Positions 1 through 8,789 are shown, counted from the stretch's first letter. The stretch is 64,000 nucleotides of DNA from Streptomyces sp. NBC_00569 (GCF_036345255.1 NZ_CP107783.1:1612001-1676000), one strand, 5' to 3'. Notes: a model not told the origin generated them from the sequence alone. Translations and numbers: made by a program.

Positions 1-994
1 AGTGGAGGCGCCAGCCCGGTCCGGCCGGTTCGATCCGCGCCAGCGTCGTGGTGGTGACGGGATTGTTCGTGATGGCTTGCAGTGTGCGGTCGAGCTGGGT
101 GAGGACGGCGCCGGGCGCATCGCCCCCTTCGAACAACAGAGCGCGCAGCATGTTGCGGGTGGAGGCCATGGAGGCCGCGGCCCGCAGATCGTGCCCGACC
201 ACATCACCGATGACGACCGCCACGACATTGCCGGGCAACGGGATGGCGTCGTACCAGTCACCGCCGAGCTGACTGGGCTCTGCTGCGGGCCGGTAGATCG
301 CGGCCGCGGTGAAAGGCCGCAGGTCGGGAAGCGTCGGCAGCAGCAGCCGCTGAAACTGCTCGGCTCCGACCCGTACCCGCTCGAACAGGCGGACGTTCTC
401 GATCGCGATCCCGGCGGCGCCGGCCAGGGCGACGACGACGTTCTCGTCGTGGGTGTCGAAAGGCTGTCCGTCGCGCCGCTCGGAGAGGTAGAGGTCACCG
501 TAGATCTCGCCGCGGACGCTGATCGCGACACCGAGCAGGGTGCGCATGCGCGGGTGCCCGGCCGGGAACCCGGTGGACGACGGATGAGACAGGATGCTCT
601 CCACGCGCAGGGGCTCTGGGTGGCGAATCAGGTGCCCCAGGACCCCGTGCCCACGGGGGAAGCCGGCCTCCGCCAGGTCAGCGCGTTCCTGCTCGGACAG
701 ACCGGCCGCGATGAACCGCTCCAGATGGTCTCCGGACTCGTCGAGCACACCCATCGCCCCGTAGCGGGCACCGACCAGCTCCATGGCAGTGGTCACGATG
801 CGGTGCAGCACCGCGGGCAGCTCGACCTCCCGGCTGATGGACACCACCGCGTCCAGCAGACCCTGCAGCCGGTCCATGGCGTCCAGCAGAGACCGCAACT
901 GCTCGTCGATCCGGCCCAGCTCGGCACGCAGACGTTCGTGCAGGTCGGGTACGTGCGGCTGCCTCGGATGGATGCCCTTCTCGATTCCCGCCAT
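1..994 (-). CDS. GAF-domain SpoIIE-type PP2C phosphatase, C-terminus beyond the window
   Basis: This reading frame runs off the left edge, so only the N-terminal ~331 residues are present. It begins with a helical segment (LHERLRAELGRIDEQLRSLL) and a GAF sensor domain (roughly residues 40-195, ending in IAIENVRLFERVR). A SpoIIE/PP2C phosphatase domain follows, with FQRLLLPTLPDL, LGGDWYDAIP and VIGDVVGHDLRAAASM. The two Asp residues in the last two motifs are the usual metal ligands. Such proteins dephosphorylate anti-anti-sigma factors in partner-switching pathways. ATG at 994 is chosen; GTG at 997 and an open frame back to about 1130 are alternatives, and no clear ribosome site decides. Confidence 0.85.
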   Translation of the reverse strand, partial: MAGIEKGIHPRQPHVPDLHERLRAELGRIDEQLRSLLDAMDRLQGLLDAVVSISREVELPAVLHRIVTTAMELVGARYGAMGVLDESGDHLERFIAAGLSEQERADLAEAGFPRGHGVLGHLIRHPEPLRVESILSHPSSTGFPAGHPRMRTLLGVAISVRGEIYGDLYLSERRDGQPFDTHDENVVVALAGAAGIAIENVRLFERVRVGAEQFQRLLLPTLPDLRPFTAAAIYRPAAEPSQLGGDWYDAIPLPGNVVAVVIGDVVGHDLRAAASMASTRNMLRALLFEGGDAPGAVLTQLDRTLQAITNNPVTTTTLARIEPAGPGWRLH

Positions 995-1746
995 CACGAG
1001 CGCCCGGGGACCACATGGCCGATCTCGGTCGCCGTCGGTCTGCAGCAGTCGCTGCGCGTCGGTGCCGGGCCCGCCCACACGATTGAGGAGTGCATTTCGG
1101 CCTCCCGGCAGGACCCTCGGTGATCGAGGTCATGGCGTCGCACGACATAAAGGGCAACAAGTTCATTATTTCAAAATCGTCGCTGTTACGCCCCGAGAGG
1201 CTCCACGCGGCGGATCACGTCGCGCGGGACGGCCCGTCACTCAGACCCCCACGCCCGGTTCATCGGCGCGGTCATCACCGGGGGCGGGCCGTTCGGCGCT
1301 GTCACCGCGGACGCGCCGGTGCACAGGTGAGGCCGGCACATGTGCGCTCAGCCAGTGCCCGGTGGGGTGGGCGCCGTACGGGGGGGCGGCCGCCGACCCG
1401 GCCGGTTGACGCGGACCCGCACCGCACCGCACCGCACCGGCGAAGCCACCTGGTGATTCTCCGCGATGTCTCCGGCGAGCATCCACAGGCCACACAGTGC
1501 CGGGCGATGGCTCACCAGATCGGGGGGGAGCGTTCTGGATGGTGCCGAGGAAGGCCGGCGTCGACGCGTGCAGGGGGTTCAGGCGGGAGCGGGTGCACCG
1601 CGAGCGAAGCTACCCGGCGCCGGCGGGCTGAGGTGTCCCACGCTCGGACCGCAGCCGATTCGGCGCGACACGCTTCCGCCTGACGGAGATCGCCTCACGC
1701 TGACCAGCAGTGAGGCGACAACGCTTGGCGAGCGCAGGCTGCCCCG
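995..1746. other. Intergenic stretch without a recognised gene
   Basis: This 750-base stretch lies between the phosphatase start and the end of the LppU-like gene. Open frames exist on both strands, but their translations are Arg/Pro/Ala-rich and have no domain character. Bases 1140-1180 are unusually AT-rich (ttcattatttcaaaat) and may hold the phosphatase promoter. I see no RNA gene. Confidence 0.4.
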
Positions 1747-2142
1747 CTATTTCCTGCCCTGCTCGTCGTTTTCCTTGAAGCAGACGACGAACCAATCTCC
1801 GGAGCCTGACTGGGTGAGCGAACCGGTCGTGCCCGGGACGCCGGAGCACGAGAAGGTATCGACGACTCCGTCCCTGTCCATCTTCAGGACCTTGTAGTCG
1901 GCGTGCGCGTCAGTGCAGTCGAGCTTCTTGGCCTTCGCTTCCTTGTCCGTCCCGATGTTCTCAAAGCAGTCACCGGCCTTCAGCGTCGCGGACTGGTCCT
2001 TCGTCTCGTACGGGCCCAAGGCCCAGAACACCACCAAACCCGCGAGGACCAGGATCAGACCGAGGAAGATGAGGCGGTTGCGTCGTATCTGCGCCGGGGT
2101 GTGCGAGACGCTCGGGCCGCCCAGGGGCGGTAGTTGGGACAC
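1747..2142 (-). CDS. Small membrane-anchored protein with Cys-paired extracellular domain (LppU/SCO3897-like)
   Basis: The product has 131 residues. A short Pro-rich cytoplasmic N-terminus is followed by one membrane segment (residues about 23-44, LIFLGLILVLAGLVVFWALG). The exported domain has four cysteines spaced as two likely disulfides (GDCFENIG, KLDCTDAHADYKVL, FSCSGVPG, WFVVCFKEND). This matches LppU/SCO3897-family proteins of streptomycetes, whose function is not established. GTG at 2142 has a GAGGAA ribosome site 8 bases upstream. It stands alone, with no cotranscribed partner. Confidence 0.75.
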   Translation of the reverse strand: MSQLPPLGGPSVSHTPAQIRRNRLIFLGLILVLAGLVVFWALGPYETKDQSATLKAGDCFENIGTDKEAKAKKLDCTDAHADYKVLKMDRDGVVDTFSCSGVPGTTGSLTQSGSGDWFVVCFKENDEQGRK

Positions 2143-2346
2143 GGGTGGTTCCTCAGGCAGTGGGGACTTGCGAAGGCGACCACGAACTTAGCCCACTTGC
2201 CCGTACTCGTCGTTCGACCCCCCTTGTCGACCGTGTGCATCAGCCCCGGGCTTGCTGCGGACCTGGCCGGCCGGCCTCACAGCCGACCCGAGCTCGCCCT
2301 TGCTCGCCTGATCCCCGACGGGGACCCCAAGTGCACGCAGCCGCCC

Positions 2347-3420
2347 TCACACTTCCCGCAGCCTGCACAGCAGTTGGTCACCGATCCGGCGGGTCTCCTC
2401 CTTGTAGGGAGTGTCGGACAGTACGAAGTGCGTGATGCCGAGCGCACGGTAGGCGTTGAGTGCCGCAGCCACGTCGTCGGGTGAGCCGACGAGCCACGTG
2501 GTCGCCGCTCCCCCACCGCCGAACCTGCCCGGCGCCGTGTACAGGCAGGTGTCGAGGACCTCGCCGCGTTCGGTGAGGTCGAGCAGTCGTTGTTGGCCGA
2601 CCGCTGTTCTGCGGTTGCCCGCCCAGGTGTCGATCTCGCCCGCGTCGGCCGCCATCTTCGCGACCTTCTCCTCTGCCGCGCGCCACGCCTCCTCCGTGGT
2701 GTCACGTACCACGGTGGTGATGCGCAGACCGTACTCCAGCGCCACATGGCGGCGCCCCACCCGCTCGCTCAACTCCTTGAGCCGGGCAATGCGTTCGGCG
2801 ACACCGTCGAGCGGTTCGCCCCAGAAGAGCTGCACATCGGCCTCGGCCGCCGCGACGCGTTCGGCGGCTTCGGACGCGCCGCCGAAGTAGAGGGTCGGAT
2901 GGGTCCGCTCGGCGGTGCCGTAGGGGCGCGGGCTGACCGTGGAGCCGGAGACCTGGAAATGCTCGCCGTGGAAGGTGACGTTCTCCTCGGTCCACAGGCG
3001 GCGTACGAGATGCAGGAACTCCTGGGTGCGGGCGTAGCGCGCGGCGGGGTCGACGGTGGTGTCGCCGTAGGCCGCGGGGGTGTCCAGGCCGCTGACGATG
3101 TTGACCAGGACGCGGCCGCGGCTGAGCTGGTCGAGGGTGGCGGCCGCACTGGCGAAGTTCGCGGGCTGCCAGTAGCCGGGGCGGACGGCGATCAGTGGCT
3201 TGAACGTCGTGGTGCGCGCGGCCAGGGCGGTGGCGACGGTGAAGGTGTCCGGGCGTCCCCATCCGGTGCCGAGCAGGGCGCCGCCCCAGCCGTGGGCTTC
3301 TGCCGTACGGGCGAGTTCCGTCGAGTACTCGATGGACCCCCAGCCGGATGTGATGTCGTCACCGCGGTGTCCCGGCTGGACGGTGTTGGGGATGTACCAG
3401 AGGAATTGCGGGGTCATCAT
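2347..3420 (-). CDS. LLM-class flavin-dependent monooxygenase (alkanesulfonate monooxygenase-like)
   Basis: The 357-residue product has the bacterial-luciferase-like TIM-barrel pattern of SsuD. Recognisable pieces are an FLWYIPNTVQPGH start, GWGSIEYSTELARTAEAHGW, RPGYWQPANFASAAATLDQL followed by SRGRVLVNIVSG, and a C-terminal GSPDDVAAALNAYRALGITHF. Family members use reduced FMN and O2 to split the C-S bond of sulfonates, releasing sulfite and an aldehyde. It is the last gene of the minus-strand sulfonate locus, but 636 bases separate it from the TauD-like gene, so it may have its own promoter. The exact substrate is not readable. Confidence 0.85.
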   Translation of the reverse strand: MMTPQFLWYIPNTVQPGHRGDDITSGWGSIEYSTELARTAEAHGWGGALLGTGWGRPDTFTVATALAARTTTFKPLIAVRPGYWQPANFASAAATLDQLSRGRVLVNIVSGLDTPAAYGDTTVDPAARYARTQEFLHLVRRLWTEENVTFHGEHFQVSGSTVSPRPYGTAERTHPTLYFGGASEAAERVAAAEADVQLFWGEPLDGVAERIARLKELSERVGRRHVALEYGLRITTVVRDTTEEAWRAAEEKVAKMAADAGEIDTWAGNRRTAVGQQRLLDLTERGEVLDTCLYTAPGRFGGGGAATTWLVGSPDDVAAALNAYRALGITHFVLSDTPYKEETRRIGDQLLCRLREV

Positions 3421-4056
3421 GCATCCGATCGTTGTTCGGGCGGTGGCGGGCCGGTGGAGGCGCCGGTCGGCGGGGGTTTACGGGAGCAAGTGGCAGTACG
3501 CCAGGGCGAGTTCCGGTGCTGCGGGGACGCTGCGGAGGCTTCCTTCAGCGTTGCCTCGCGCAGTCGTGACAGCACGGGAGCCGCCTCGGTCAGGCCGGCT
3601 CACGGCGCGGACACACGGGACGAGCGGGTACGCGGACCTGAAGCCGCCGCCTCCCGGGGGCGGCGGCGCGGAGTGGGGAGACACCGCCGAGAACACGCTG
3701 AGGCAGAGCGCTGTCGCCGATGCGCCTTGCCATCCGCGGAATGCCGCCGGCCGCTCCGGCCGCTCCGCGGGTGCGTCGTGCTGGACCGGGGTCTGGTGGG
3801 GCGAGACCGTGAGTCCCGAGGCGGCGCCGGTCAGGACCCGCACACCGGCGCACGTCGAGGCGAGCCCCGCAGGCGGCACGGCGAGCGCCGGCGCCACCCC
3901 AGCCAGGGCAGCGCCGGCACCGAGGGCGCGACCGAGGCTCCGTGCACGGGCGATGTGGTGCACCACCGCCGCGCGAGCGCCGAAGGAAACGTGACGGTCG
4001 CCGTGAGCCGCAGACCGCAGCACGTGCCCGGCGGCACGGACTACTCCCGGGATCGC
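3421..4056. other. 636-base gap between the monooxygenase and TauD-like genes
   Basis: A minus-strand open frame at 3478-4023 has an Ala/Arg/Pro-rich translation with no family resemblance and no convincing start. I regard it as non-coding. A polyglycine-coding-like GGGGG run lies near 3650. No clear hairpin, RNA gene or Cys-leader peptide was seen. Confidence 0.35.
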
Positions 4057-4881
4057 TCAGGAACGCGCCTCCGGCACACCGCCGGCTTCCGGCTCCACGC
4101 CGATGACCTTGCGGTAGACGCGCGCCCCGTCGCCGTAGTCGTCGACGGCGTAGTGCCAGGTGGCGCGGTTGTCCCAGAGGACGAAGTCTCCGGGCTGCCA
4201 GCCGAAGCGGATCGTGTAGTCCGGCGAGGACGCGTGCCGCAGCAGGTGGTCGAGCAGGGCCTTGCTCTCCGCGGGGGTCACGCCGGTGAGGCGGATCGCC
4301 GAGGTGCTGAGGAACAGGCCCTTGCGGCCGGTGGCCGGATGGGCCAGGACGACCGGGTGCTCGACGGTCGGTCCGCCTGCGGTCTTCGTACTGCCCTGCG
4401 CGTAGTTCTCCGCGTTGCCGTCGTACACCGCGCTCACGGACTCCAGGAGCTCCTTGAACGGCTCCGACAGGTCGTCGTACGCCGCCTGCAGGTCGGCCCA
4501 CAGCGTGTGGCCGCCCAGGTCGGGCACCACCTCGTACGTCAGCGACTCGATGGCGAAGACCGGGTCGCGCCACAGGCCACCGATGTGCCAGGTGCTGGCC
4601 TTGCCGGTCTGCCGGACGTTGTACGGGTAGACCAGCGGATGGGCGTCGTCCTTCGCGGCGGTCGGGTGGTCGAAGGGTTCCGCGAAGATCCTTACGGCTG
4701 CGACGTGCTGATCGGGTGTCAGGTGCTGGCCGCGGAACACCAGTACCTTGTGGTCCCGGAAGGCCCGCCGCAGCGCGTCGGCTGTGGCCTCGTCGACGGG
4801 GGCGGTCAGATCGACGCCGGTGATCTCCGCGCCGAAGCGCGGTCCTGCCCTGAGGATGTCGAAAGTGGCGACGGTGGTCAT
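4057..4881 (-). CDS. TauD/TfdA-family Fe(II)/2-oxoglutarate enzyme with HxG in place of HxD
   Basis: The 274-residue protein aligns end to end with taurine dioxygenase. The N-terminus GAEITGVDLTAPVDEAT, the 2OG/metal core and the C-terminal DNRATWHYAVDD are all present. The distal His (H243) and 2OG-binding Arg (R254) are kept. The proximal metal motif, normally WHTD, reads WHIGG, so H99 is kept but the carboxylate position 101 is Gly. In known Fe/2OG halogenases that substitution frees a site for a halide; here this is only an inference. ATG at 4881 has a strong GAGGAGAAG site. It follows the ABC ATPase by 70 bases, in a probable organosulfur operon. Confidence 0.85.
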   Translation of the reverse strand: MTTVATFDILRAGPRFGAEITGVDLTAPVDEATADALRRAFRDHKVLVFRGQHLTPDQHVAAVRIFAEPFDHPTAAKDDAHPLVYPYNVRQTGKASTWHIGGLWRDPVFAIESLTYEVVPDLGGHTLWADLQAAYDDLSEPFKELLESVSAVYDGNAENYAQGSTKTAGGPTVEHPVVLAHPATGRKGLFLSTSAIRLTGVTPAESKALLDHLLRHASSPDYTIRFGWQPGDFVLWDNRATWHYAVDDYGDGARVYRKVIGVEPEAGGVPEARS

Positions 4882-4951
4882 GGCTTCTTCTCCTCTGCGT
4901 ACGTGCGGGTGGTGCCGGGGTGAGAACTGCTGGGCTCCTGGTCGGGGGTGG

Positions 4952-5695
4952 TCAGCCGGCTGCTTCCACGCCGAGGCGGGCGAGCAGGCGATCCCGCAGT
5001 GCCGCGTGCTCCGGGCCGCCGTGGATGCGCGACGCGGGAAGTTCGACCGGGATGTCGACCGCGATCCGGCCCTCGTCGAGGACGGCCACCCGGTCGGCCA
5101 GGGCGATGGCCTCGTCGACGTCGTGGGTGACCAGCAGAACGGCGGGCCGGTGCCGCGCGCACAACTGCCGCAGCAGGGTGTGCATCCGGATACGGGTGAG
5201 GGCGTCGAGCGCTCCGAACGGCTCGTCCGCCAGAAGGAGTTGCGGCTCACGGACGAGGGAGCGGGCGAGCGACACCCGCTGCTGCTCCCCGCCGGAAAGC
5301 TCGACGGGCCAGGCCCGCTCGCGGCCTTCGAGGCCGACTTCGGCGAGGGCGGTGCGGCCCCTGTGTGCGGCATCCGGACCGGGCAGGCCCAGAACCACGT
5401 TCTCGAGCAGCCGCTTCCACGGCAGCAGCCGCGCGTCCTGGAAGACCACCGACACGTCATCGGGTGCTGCCAGTTCACCGCTTCCCGCCACGTCGTGGTC
5501 GAGGCCGGCCAATGCCCTCAGCAGGGTGCTCTTGCCAGAGCCGCTGCGTCCGAGCAGGGCCACGAACTCGCCCGGGGCGATGTTCAGTTCGAGGTTGTCG
5601 AGCACGCGGCGCCCACCGAGGGAGCGGACCAGATTCTTGATGCGGACCGTCGTGCGGTCCTCCGTCGCGGTCAGCCCGCCAGCGTCCGCCGCCAT
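4952..5695 (-). CDS. ABC transporter ATPase, SsuB/TauB type
   Basis: The 247-residue subunit powers the neighbouring permease. Walker A is GRSGSGKST, the Q-loop is VFQDARLLPW, the signature is LSGGEQQRVSLARSL, Walker B is LLLADEPFG and the switch is VTHDVDEA. The Q-loop phrase ARLLPW is typical of nitrate/sulfonate/taurine importers. The start at 5695 lies 25 bases inside the permease gene, so translation is probably coupled. Within the locus it completes a binding protein-permease-ATPase importer for organosulfur compounds. Confidence 0.93.
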   Translation of the reverse strand: MAADAGGLTATEDRTTVRIKNLVRSLGGRRVLDNLELNIAPGEFVALLGRSGSGKSTLLRALAGLDHDVAGSGELAAPDDVSVVFQDARLLPWKRLLENVVLGLPGPDAAHRGRTALAEVGLEGRERAWPVELSGGEQQRVSLARSLVREPQLLLADEPFGALDALTRIRMHTLLRQLCARHRPAVLLVTHDVDEAIALADRVAVLDEGRIAVDIPVELPASRIHGGPEHAALRDRLLARLGVEAAG

Positions 5696-6537
5696 GCCAG
5701 GGCCCTCCTCTCCACGAGCCGTACCAGGGCGTCGGAGACAAGCCCGAGGAGTCCGTACACGACGAGACCGACGATGATCACGTCCGTCTGTCCGTAGGTC
5801 CGCGCGAGCTCCATCATGTAGCCGATGCCGCTGGTGGCGTTGACCTGTTCGACGACGACCAGCGCGAGCCAGGCGGCGGTCACCGCGAACCGCAGCCCCA
5901 GCAGGAACCCGGGCAGCGCACCTGGCAGGACGACATGCCGGACGAACTGGATCCTGCTCAGCCGCACCGTCTCGGCGAGTTCGGAATAGCGGCTGTCGAT
6001 GGTCCGCAGCCCGTTGTGGGTGTGGATGTAGACCGGGACGAAGACGCCGAGCGCGATCGTGATGACCTTCATCGTCTCGCCGATGCCGAACCACAGGACG
6101 AGGAGAGGGATCAGTGCCAGCGAGGGGATCGCCCGCTTGATCTGCACCGGTCCGTCGACGATCCCCTCGCCGAGGCGGCTCAGTCCGGAGACGAGCGCGA
6201 GCAGCAGACCCGCGGCCGTGCCGAAGGCCAGGCCGAGCAGGGCACGTTGGGCGGAGGTCGCGAAGTTGGACTGCAGCCTGCCGTCGCCGATGAGGTCGCC
6301 GGCGGTGCCTGCGATGGCCCAGGGCGCGGGCAGGCTGCGGGCGTCGATGAGTCCGGCCCCTGAGCCGGCCGCCCACACCGCGAGGAGCAGCAGCGGGCCG
6401 AGCGCCCAGCCGTACGCGATGGGGCGGCCCGGCCCCAATCTCTTGCGCGTCTGTCGGCGCGGGTCGGGAGACGGGACCGCGGCGCCGTCCGTCGCCTTCG
6501 CGGTCGCCGCCCTCCGGTCGAGAGCTGTCGTACTCAT
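5671..6537 (-). CDS. ABC transporter permease, SsuC/TauC type
   Basis: The 288-residue inner-membrane protein has about six hydrophobic segments (for example AYGWALGPLLLLAVWAAGSGAG and VFVPVYIHTHNG near the coupling region). It carries a C-terminal binding-protein-dependent transport domain; the SRIQFVRHVVLPGALPGFLLGLR stretch resembles the EAA loop that contacts the ATPase. It overlaps the binding-protein gene by 4 bases (ATGA) and the ATPase gene by 25 bases. Family and context point to import of aliphatic sulfonates or taurine. Confidence 0.92.
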   Translation of the reverse strand: MSTTALDRRAATAKATDGAAVPSPDPRRQTRKRLGPGRPIAYGWALGPLLLLAVWAAGSGAGLIDARSLPAPWAIAGTAGDLIGDGRLQSNFATSAQRALLGLAFGTAAGLLLALVSGLSRLGEGIVDGPVQIKRAIPSLALIPLLVLWFGIGETMKVITIALGVFVPVYIHTHNGLRTIDSRYSELAETVRLSRIQFVRHVVLPGALPGFLLGLRFAVTAAWLALVVVEQVNATSGIGYMMELARTYGQTDVIIVGLVVYGLLGLVSDALVRLVERRALAWRRTLAG

Positions 6538-7610
6538 GGCGTCTTCCTTTCACCGGCAACGGCATCGGCGGCGACGCGCTCGTAGCGGCGGTCGAAGAGG
6601 ATCTCCGCGTCGAAGGCCTTGTGCTTCTGCTCCTTCGCCAGCAGGTCCACGGTCTGCTGCTGGCGCGCGATGGCTCCGGTCCAGTCCGCGGGGAAGTCAG
6701 GGTGGCCGGACCGTGCGACGAGGTATTCACCGTCCTCGCGACTCAGTCCCTGGTTCTTGACGTAATAGCCGTCGATCCATTGCTTCGGATGTGCGTCGAT
6801 CCAGACCTGTGCTCGCGCCCAGAACTTGATGAGTTCTCTGACGGCAGCGGACTTCTGCGCGTTGCTCACGGATTCGGTGAGCGCCCACAAGTGCCCCGGA
6901 TCGTCGCGCAGACCGTGCTTCAGGGTCGTACCGCCGTCCCTTCCGTATTTCGTCAGATAGCGCTTGATATTGACGTCGGCGATAGGCGCGGCATCCACCT
7001 GCCGGTTTCCCAGCGCGGTGGGGTAGACGTCACCGGTGCTGGCCAGTTCGACGAGGTCGACGTCCTGCTGGGTGAGACCGGCCTTCTTCAGGATCCGCAG
7101 TACGAGCGCCCCTTGTGCCTGCCCGGGGCTGTAGGCGATCTTCTTTCCGCGCAGGTCGGCGAGGGTCTTGATGTGGGCGCCCGGAGCGATCCCCAGCTCG
7201 TAGATCGGGGACGCGGTGGGATCCTTGCGGAACTTAGCCGCCACGAGTTTGGTGTCCAGGCCCGTCCAGTGGGCGTTGATCGACGGAATCTCCGCGGCTG
7301 AGCAGATGTCGAGCGCGTCGGCCCGGAACGCTTCGGAGCACTGCGGGCCGCCGCTGATATTGGCCCACTTCACCCTGAAGGGCAGTTTGTCGATCTGACC
7401 TGACAGTTCCAGGGCGACCTTGAGATCGGGCGCGCCGACGGTCAGGGAGGTGTCGGCGGAGACCTTGGCCGGAATCTTCTTGGCCGCGATGTTCTCACTG
7501 GTTGCCGTGGGTTGCGTGTTGCTCACGCACGCGGTCAGCAGAAGGGACAGGGCGACAGCGGATATCGCGCCGACGCGCAGGGATGCGGGCATGGCGGTAC
7601 GTGGGGACAT
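6534..7610 (-). CDS. Substrate-binding lipoprotein of sulfonate/taurine ABC importer
   Basis: The product (358 residues from ATG 7610) has a lipoprotein signal ending in the lipobox LLTAC. An SsuA-type periplasmic-binding fold follows: LKVALELSGQIDKLPFRVKWAN, a GPQCSEAF ligand loop, LADLRGKKIAYSPGQAQG and ALTESVSNAQKSAAVREL. It should deliver organosulfur substrates to the permease. An in-frame GTG at 7622 is possible, but ATG 7610 has a GAAGG site about 6 bases upstream and is preferred. The 5' region carries a Cys-containing leader peptide at 7739-7813. Confidence 0.9.
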   Translation of the reverse strand: MSPRTAMPASLRVGAISAVALSLLLTACVSNTQPTATSENIAAKKIPAKVSADTSLTVGAPDLKVALELSGQIDKLPFRVKWANISGGPQCSEAFRADALDICSAAEIPSINAHWTGLDTKLVAAKFRKDPTASPIYELGIAPGAHIKTLADLRGKKIAYSPGQAQGALVLRILKKAGLTQQDVDLVELASTGDVYPTALGNRQVDAAPIADVNIKRYLTKYGRDGGTTLKHGLRDDPGHLWALTESVSNAQKSAAVRELIKFWARAQVWIDAHPKQWIDGYYVKNQGLSREDGEYLVARSGHPDFPADWTGAIARQQQTVDLLAKEQKHKAFDAEILFDRRYERVAADAVAGERKTP

Positions 7611-7738
7611 TCGTGCCTTCACGGGGCGAGAGGGGGCACGCCTCGGCGCGGGGCGGAAGGGAGGGCGAGGCGTGAGGAGGGAATCGAGCGGAGCAGTGCG
7701 GCGGGCGCCGAGCGGCCCGGCTCAGCGCAGAGAGGAGG

Positions 7739-7813
7739 TCAGCTACACACCGCGGTGGCGACGCGCATCAGATCGATGGCCCGTCGCTTCCGGAACCGCT
7801 TGCAGATCCACAT
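7739..7813 (-). CDS. 24-aa Cys-containing leader peptide upstream of the sulfonate operon
   Basis: A 25-codon frame, ATG at 7813 and TGA at 7739, encodes a peptide beginning MWICKRFRKRR. It ends AIDLMRVATAVCS, with Cys at positions 4 and 23. The RR-x-x-DLMRVA-x-AVC pattern is that of the actinobacterial putative leader peptides found before sulfur-assimilation genes. It is about 130 bases upstream of the binding-protein start, on the same strand. Cysteine-dependent ribosome behaviour on such leaders is thought to control readthrough. I infer the same here. The frame is below usual gene-calling length. Confidence 0.72.
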   Translation of the reverse strand: MWICKRFRKRRAIDLMRVATAVCS

Positions 7814-7820
7814 GCCACCG

Positions 7821-7849
7821 AAGCTATCCACCGGCCAGGCTCCCTTCAA
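7821..7849 (-). promoter_or_regulatory. Predicted promoter of the leader peptide and sulfonate operon
   Basis: On the minus strand TTGAAG (7849-7844) is followed after exactly 17 bases by TAGCTT (7826-7821), a plausible vegetative -35/-10 pair. The leader ATG lies only 7 bases past the -10 element, so the transcript may start at or next to the ATG and be leaderless. Confidence 0.45.
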
Positions 7850-7924
7850 GGGAAGGGAGTTGACTGTCATCGCGCTGCAATGCCCCCTTCACGGCCTTGC
7901 CACGTGCGCGTCTGTGGGCTCCCG

Positions 7925-7990
7925 GTCGCCATCGTCGGCCCCATCTCCATCGCCGTCCCCGCCCCCGTCGCCGTCGCCGTCGCCGTCCGG
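7925..7990. repeat. gtcgcc-like hexamer low-complexity tract
   Basis: The plus strand shows imperfect repeats of gtcgcc and atcgcc, with three clean copies near 7967-7985. The strand is pyrimidine-rich. The tract lies in the 570-base divergent region between the binding-protein gene and the XRE-cupin gene. Apart from the leader peptide I see no gene in that region; opposite-strand Asp-Gly frames look like a by-product of the repeat. Confidence 0.5.
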
Positions 7991-8189
7991 CAGGCCGACC
8001 CCGCCGTGGGCCAGGTGACGGGTCCCGGGTCCGGCCGCTCCGCAGCCGGGAGGTGTCCTCGGAGTACGGTCTGCGCCCCAACCGCCGGGGCGCGGCGAAC
8101 GCTCGCCGGCCGGCGCCGCCCTTCGGAAGTCTCGGGAGGCAAGAGGCACCGTTCCGTCCGCGAGAACGCGCCTGAGCTACCCTCACCGC

Positions 8190-8726
8190 GTGATCGGCAA
8201 CCGGATACGTGAGCTGCGCCAGTCCCGCAAGATGACCCTGCGGGACCTGGCCTCGCACGCCGGGGTGTCGACCGGTCTGGTCAGTCAGGTCGAACGCGGC
8301 CTGACCGATCCCAGCCTGGAGACGCTGCGCAGGCTCTCCACCGCCCTCGGGCTCCCCCTTTTCGACCTGTTCCGACAGGACGATCCGGACGACATCGCTC
8401 TGGTGCGGCGCGACCGCAGGATCGTGTTGCGTTCGCCGCAGGGCGGGATCGAGTACACACGTGTGTCGGCCGGCTCCGCGCGCCTCGAGGTTCTCGAGGG
8501 CGCGCTGGAACCGGGCGGGGCGTCCTCGGAGGAGCGCTACAGCCACCCCTCGGAGGAATGCGTCGTGGTGCTGAGCGGCAGCCTGGTCGTCGAGGCGGGC
8601 GAGAGCCGCCACGAGCTGGGGCCCGGGGACAGCTGCACCTTCGACTCCCGAGTCCCGCACCGCTACGTCAACGAGGGCAGCGAGCCCGCACGGTTCCTGG
8701 TGAGCGTGACACCGCCGAGCCGTTGA
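8190..8726 (+). CDS. XRE-family regulator with C-terminal cupin sensor
   Basis: The 178-residue protein has an N-terminal helix-turn-helix (residues 1-60, RIRELRQSRKMTLRDLASHAG then VSTGLVSQVERG). A C-terminal cupin barrel (about 100-175) follows, with YSHPSEECVVVLSGSLVVEAG, LGPGDSCTF and RVPHRYVNEG. Such regulators commonly sense a small metabolite and control adjacent amino-acid or amine genes. GTG at 8190 is the only start consistent with the HTH. The aminotransferase-like gene and permease downstream are likely targets. Confidence 0.88.
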   Translation: MIGNRIRELRQSRKMTLRDLASHAGVSTGLVSQVERGLTDPSLETLRRLSTALGLPLFDLFRQDDPDDIALVRRDRRIVLRSPQGGIEYTRVSAGSARLEVLEGALEPGGASSEERYSHPSEECVVVLSGSLVVEAGESRHELGPGDSCTFDSRVPHRYVNEGSEPARFLVSVTPPSR

Positions 8727-8760
8727 CCCTCACAACGAGCAGGTGGCTCCCGCACGTTGT

Positions 8761-8789
8761 CGGCCGGCCCTGCAATCGATGGCCGGCCG
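8761..8789 (+). terminator. GC-rich hairpin after the XRE-cupin gene
   Basis: Nine-base arms (cggccggcc at 8761-8769 and its complement at 8781-8789) flank an 11-base loop, 35 bases after the regulator stop. There is no T-tract, so this is a terminator-like hairpin of the kind common in Streptomyces. Confidence 0.45.

Noticed and set aside
3478..4023. 181-codon minus frame between the monooxygenase and TauD-like genes
   Set aside because: It has a low-complexity Ala/Arg/Pro translation, no ribosome site and no family resemblance.
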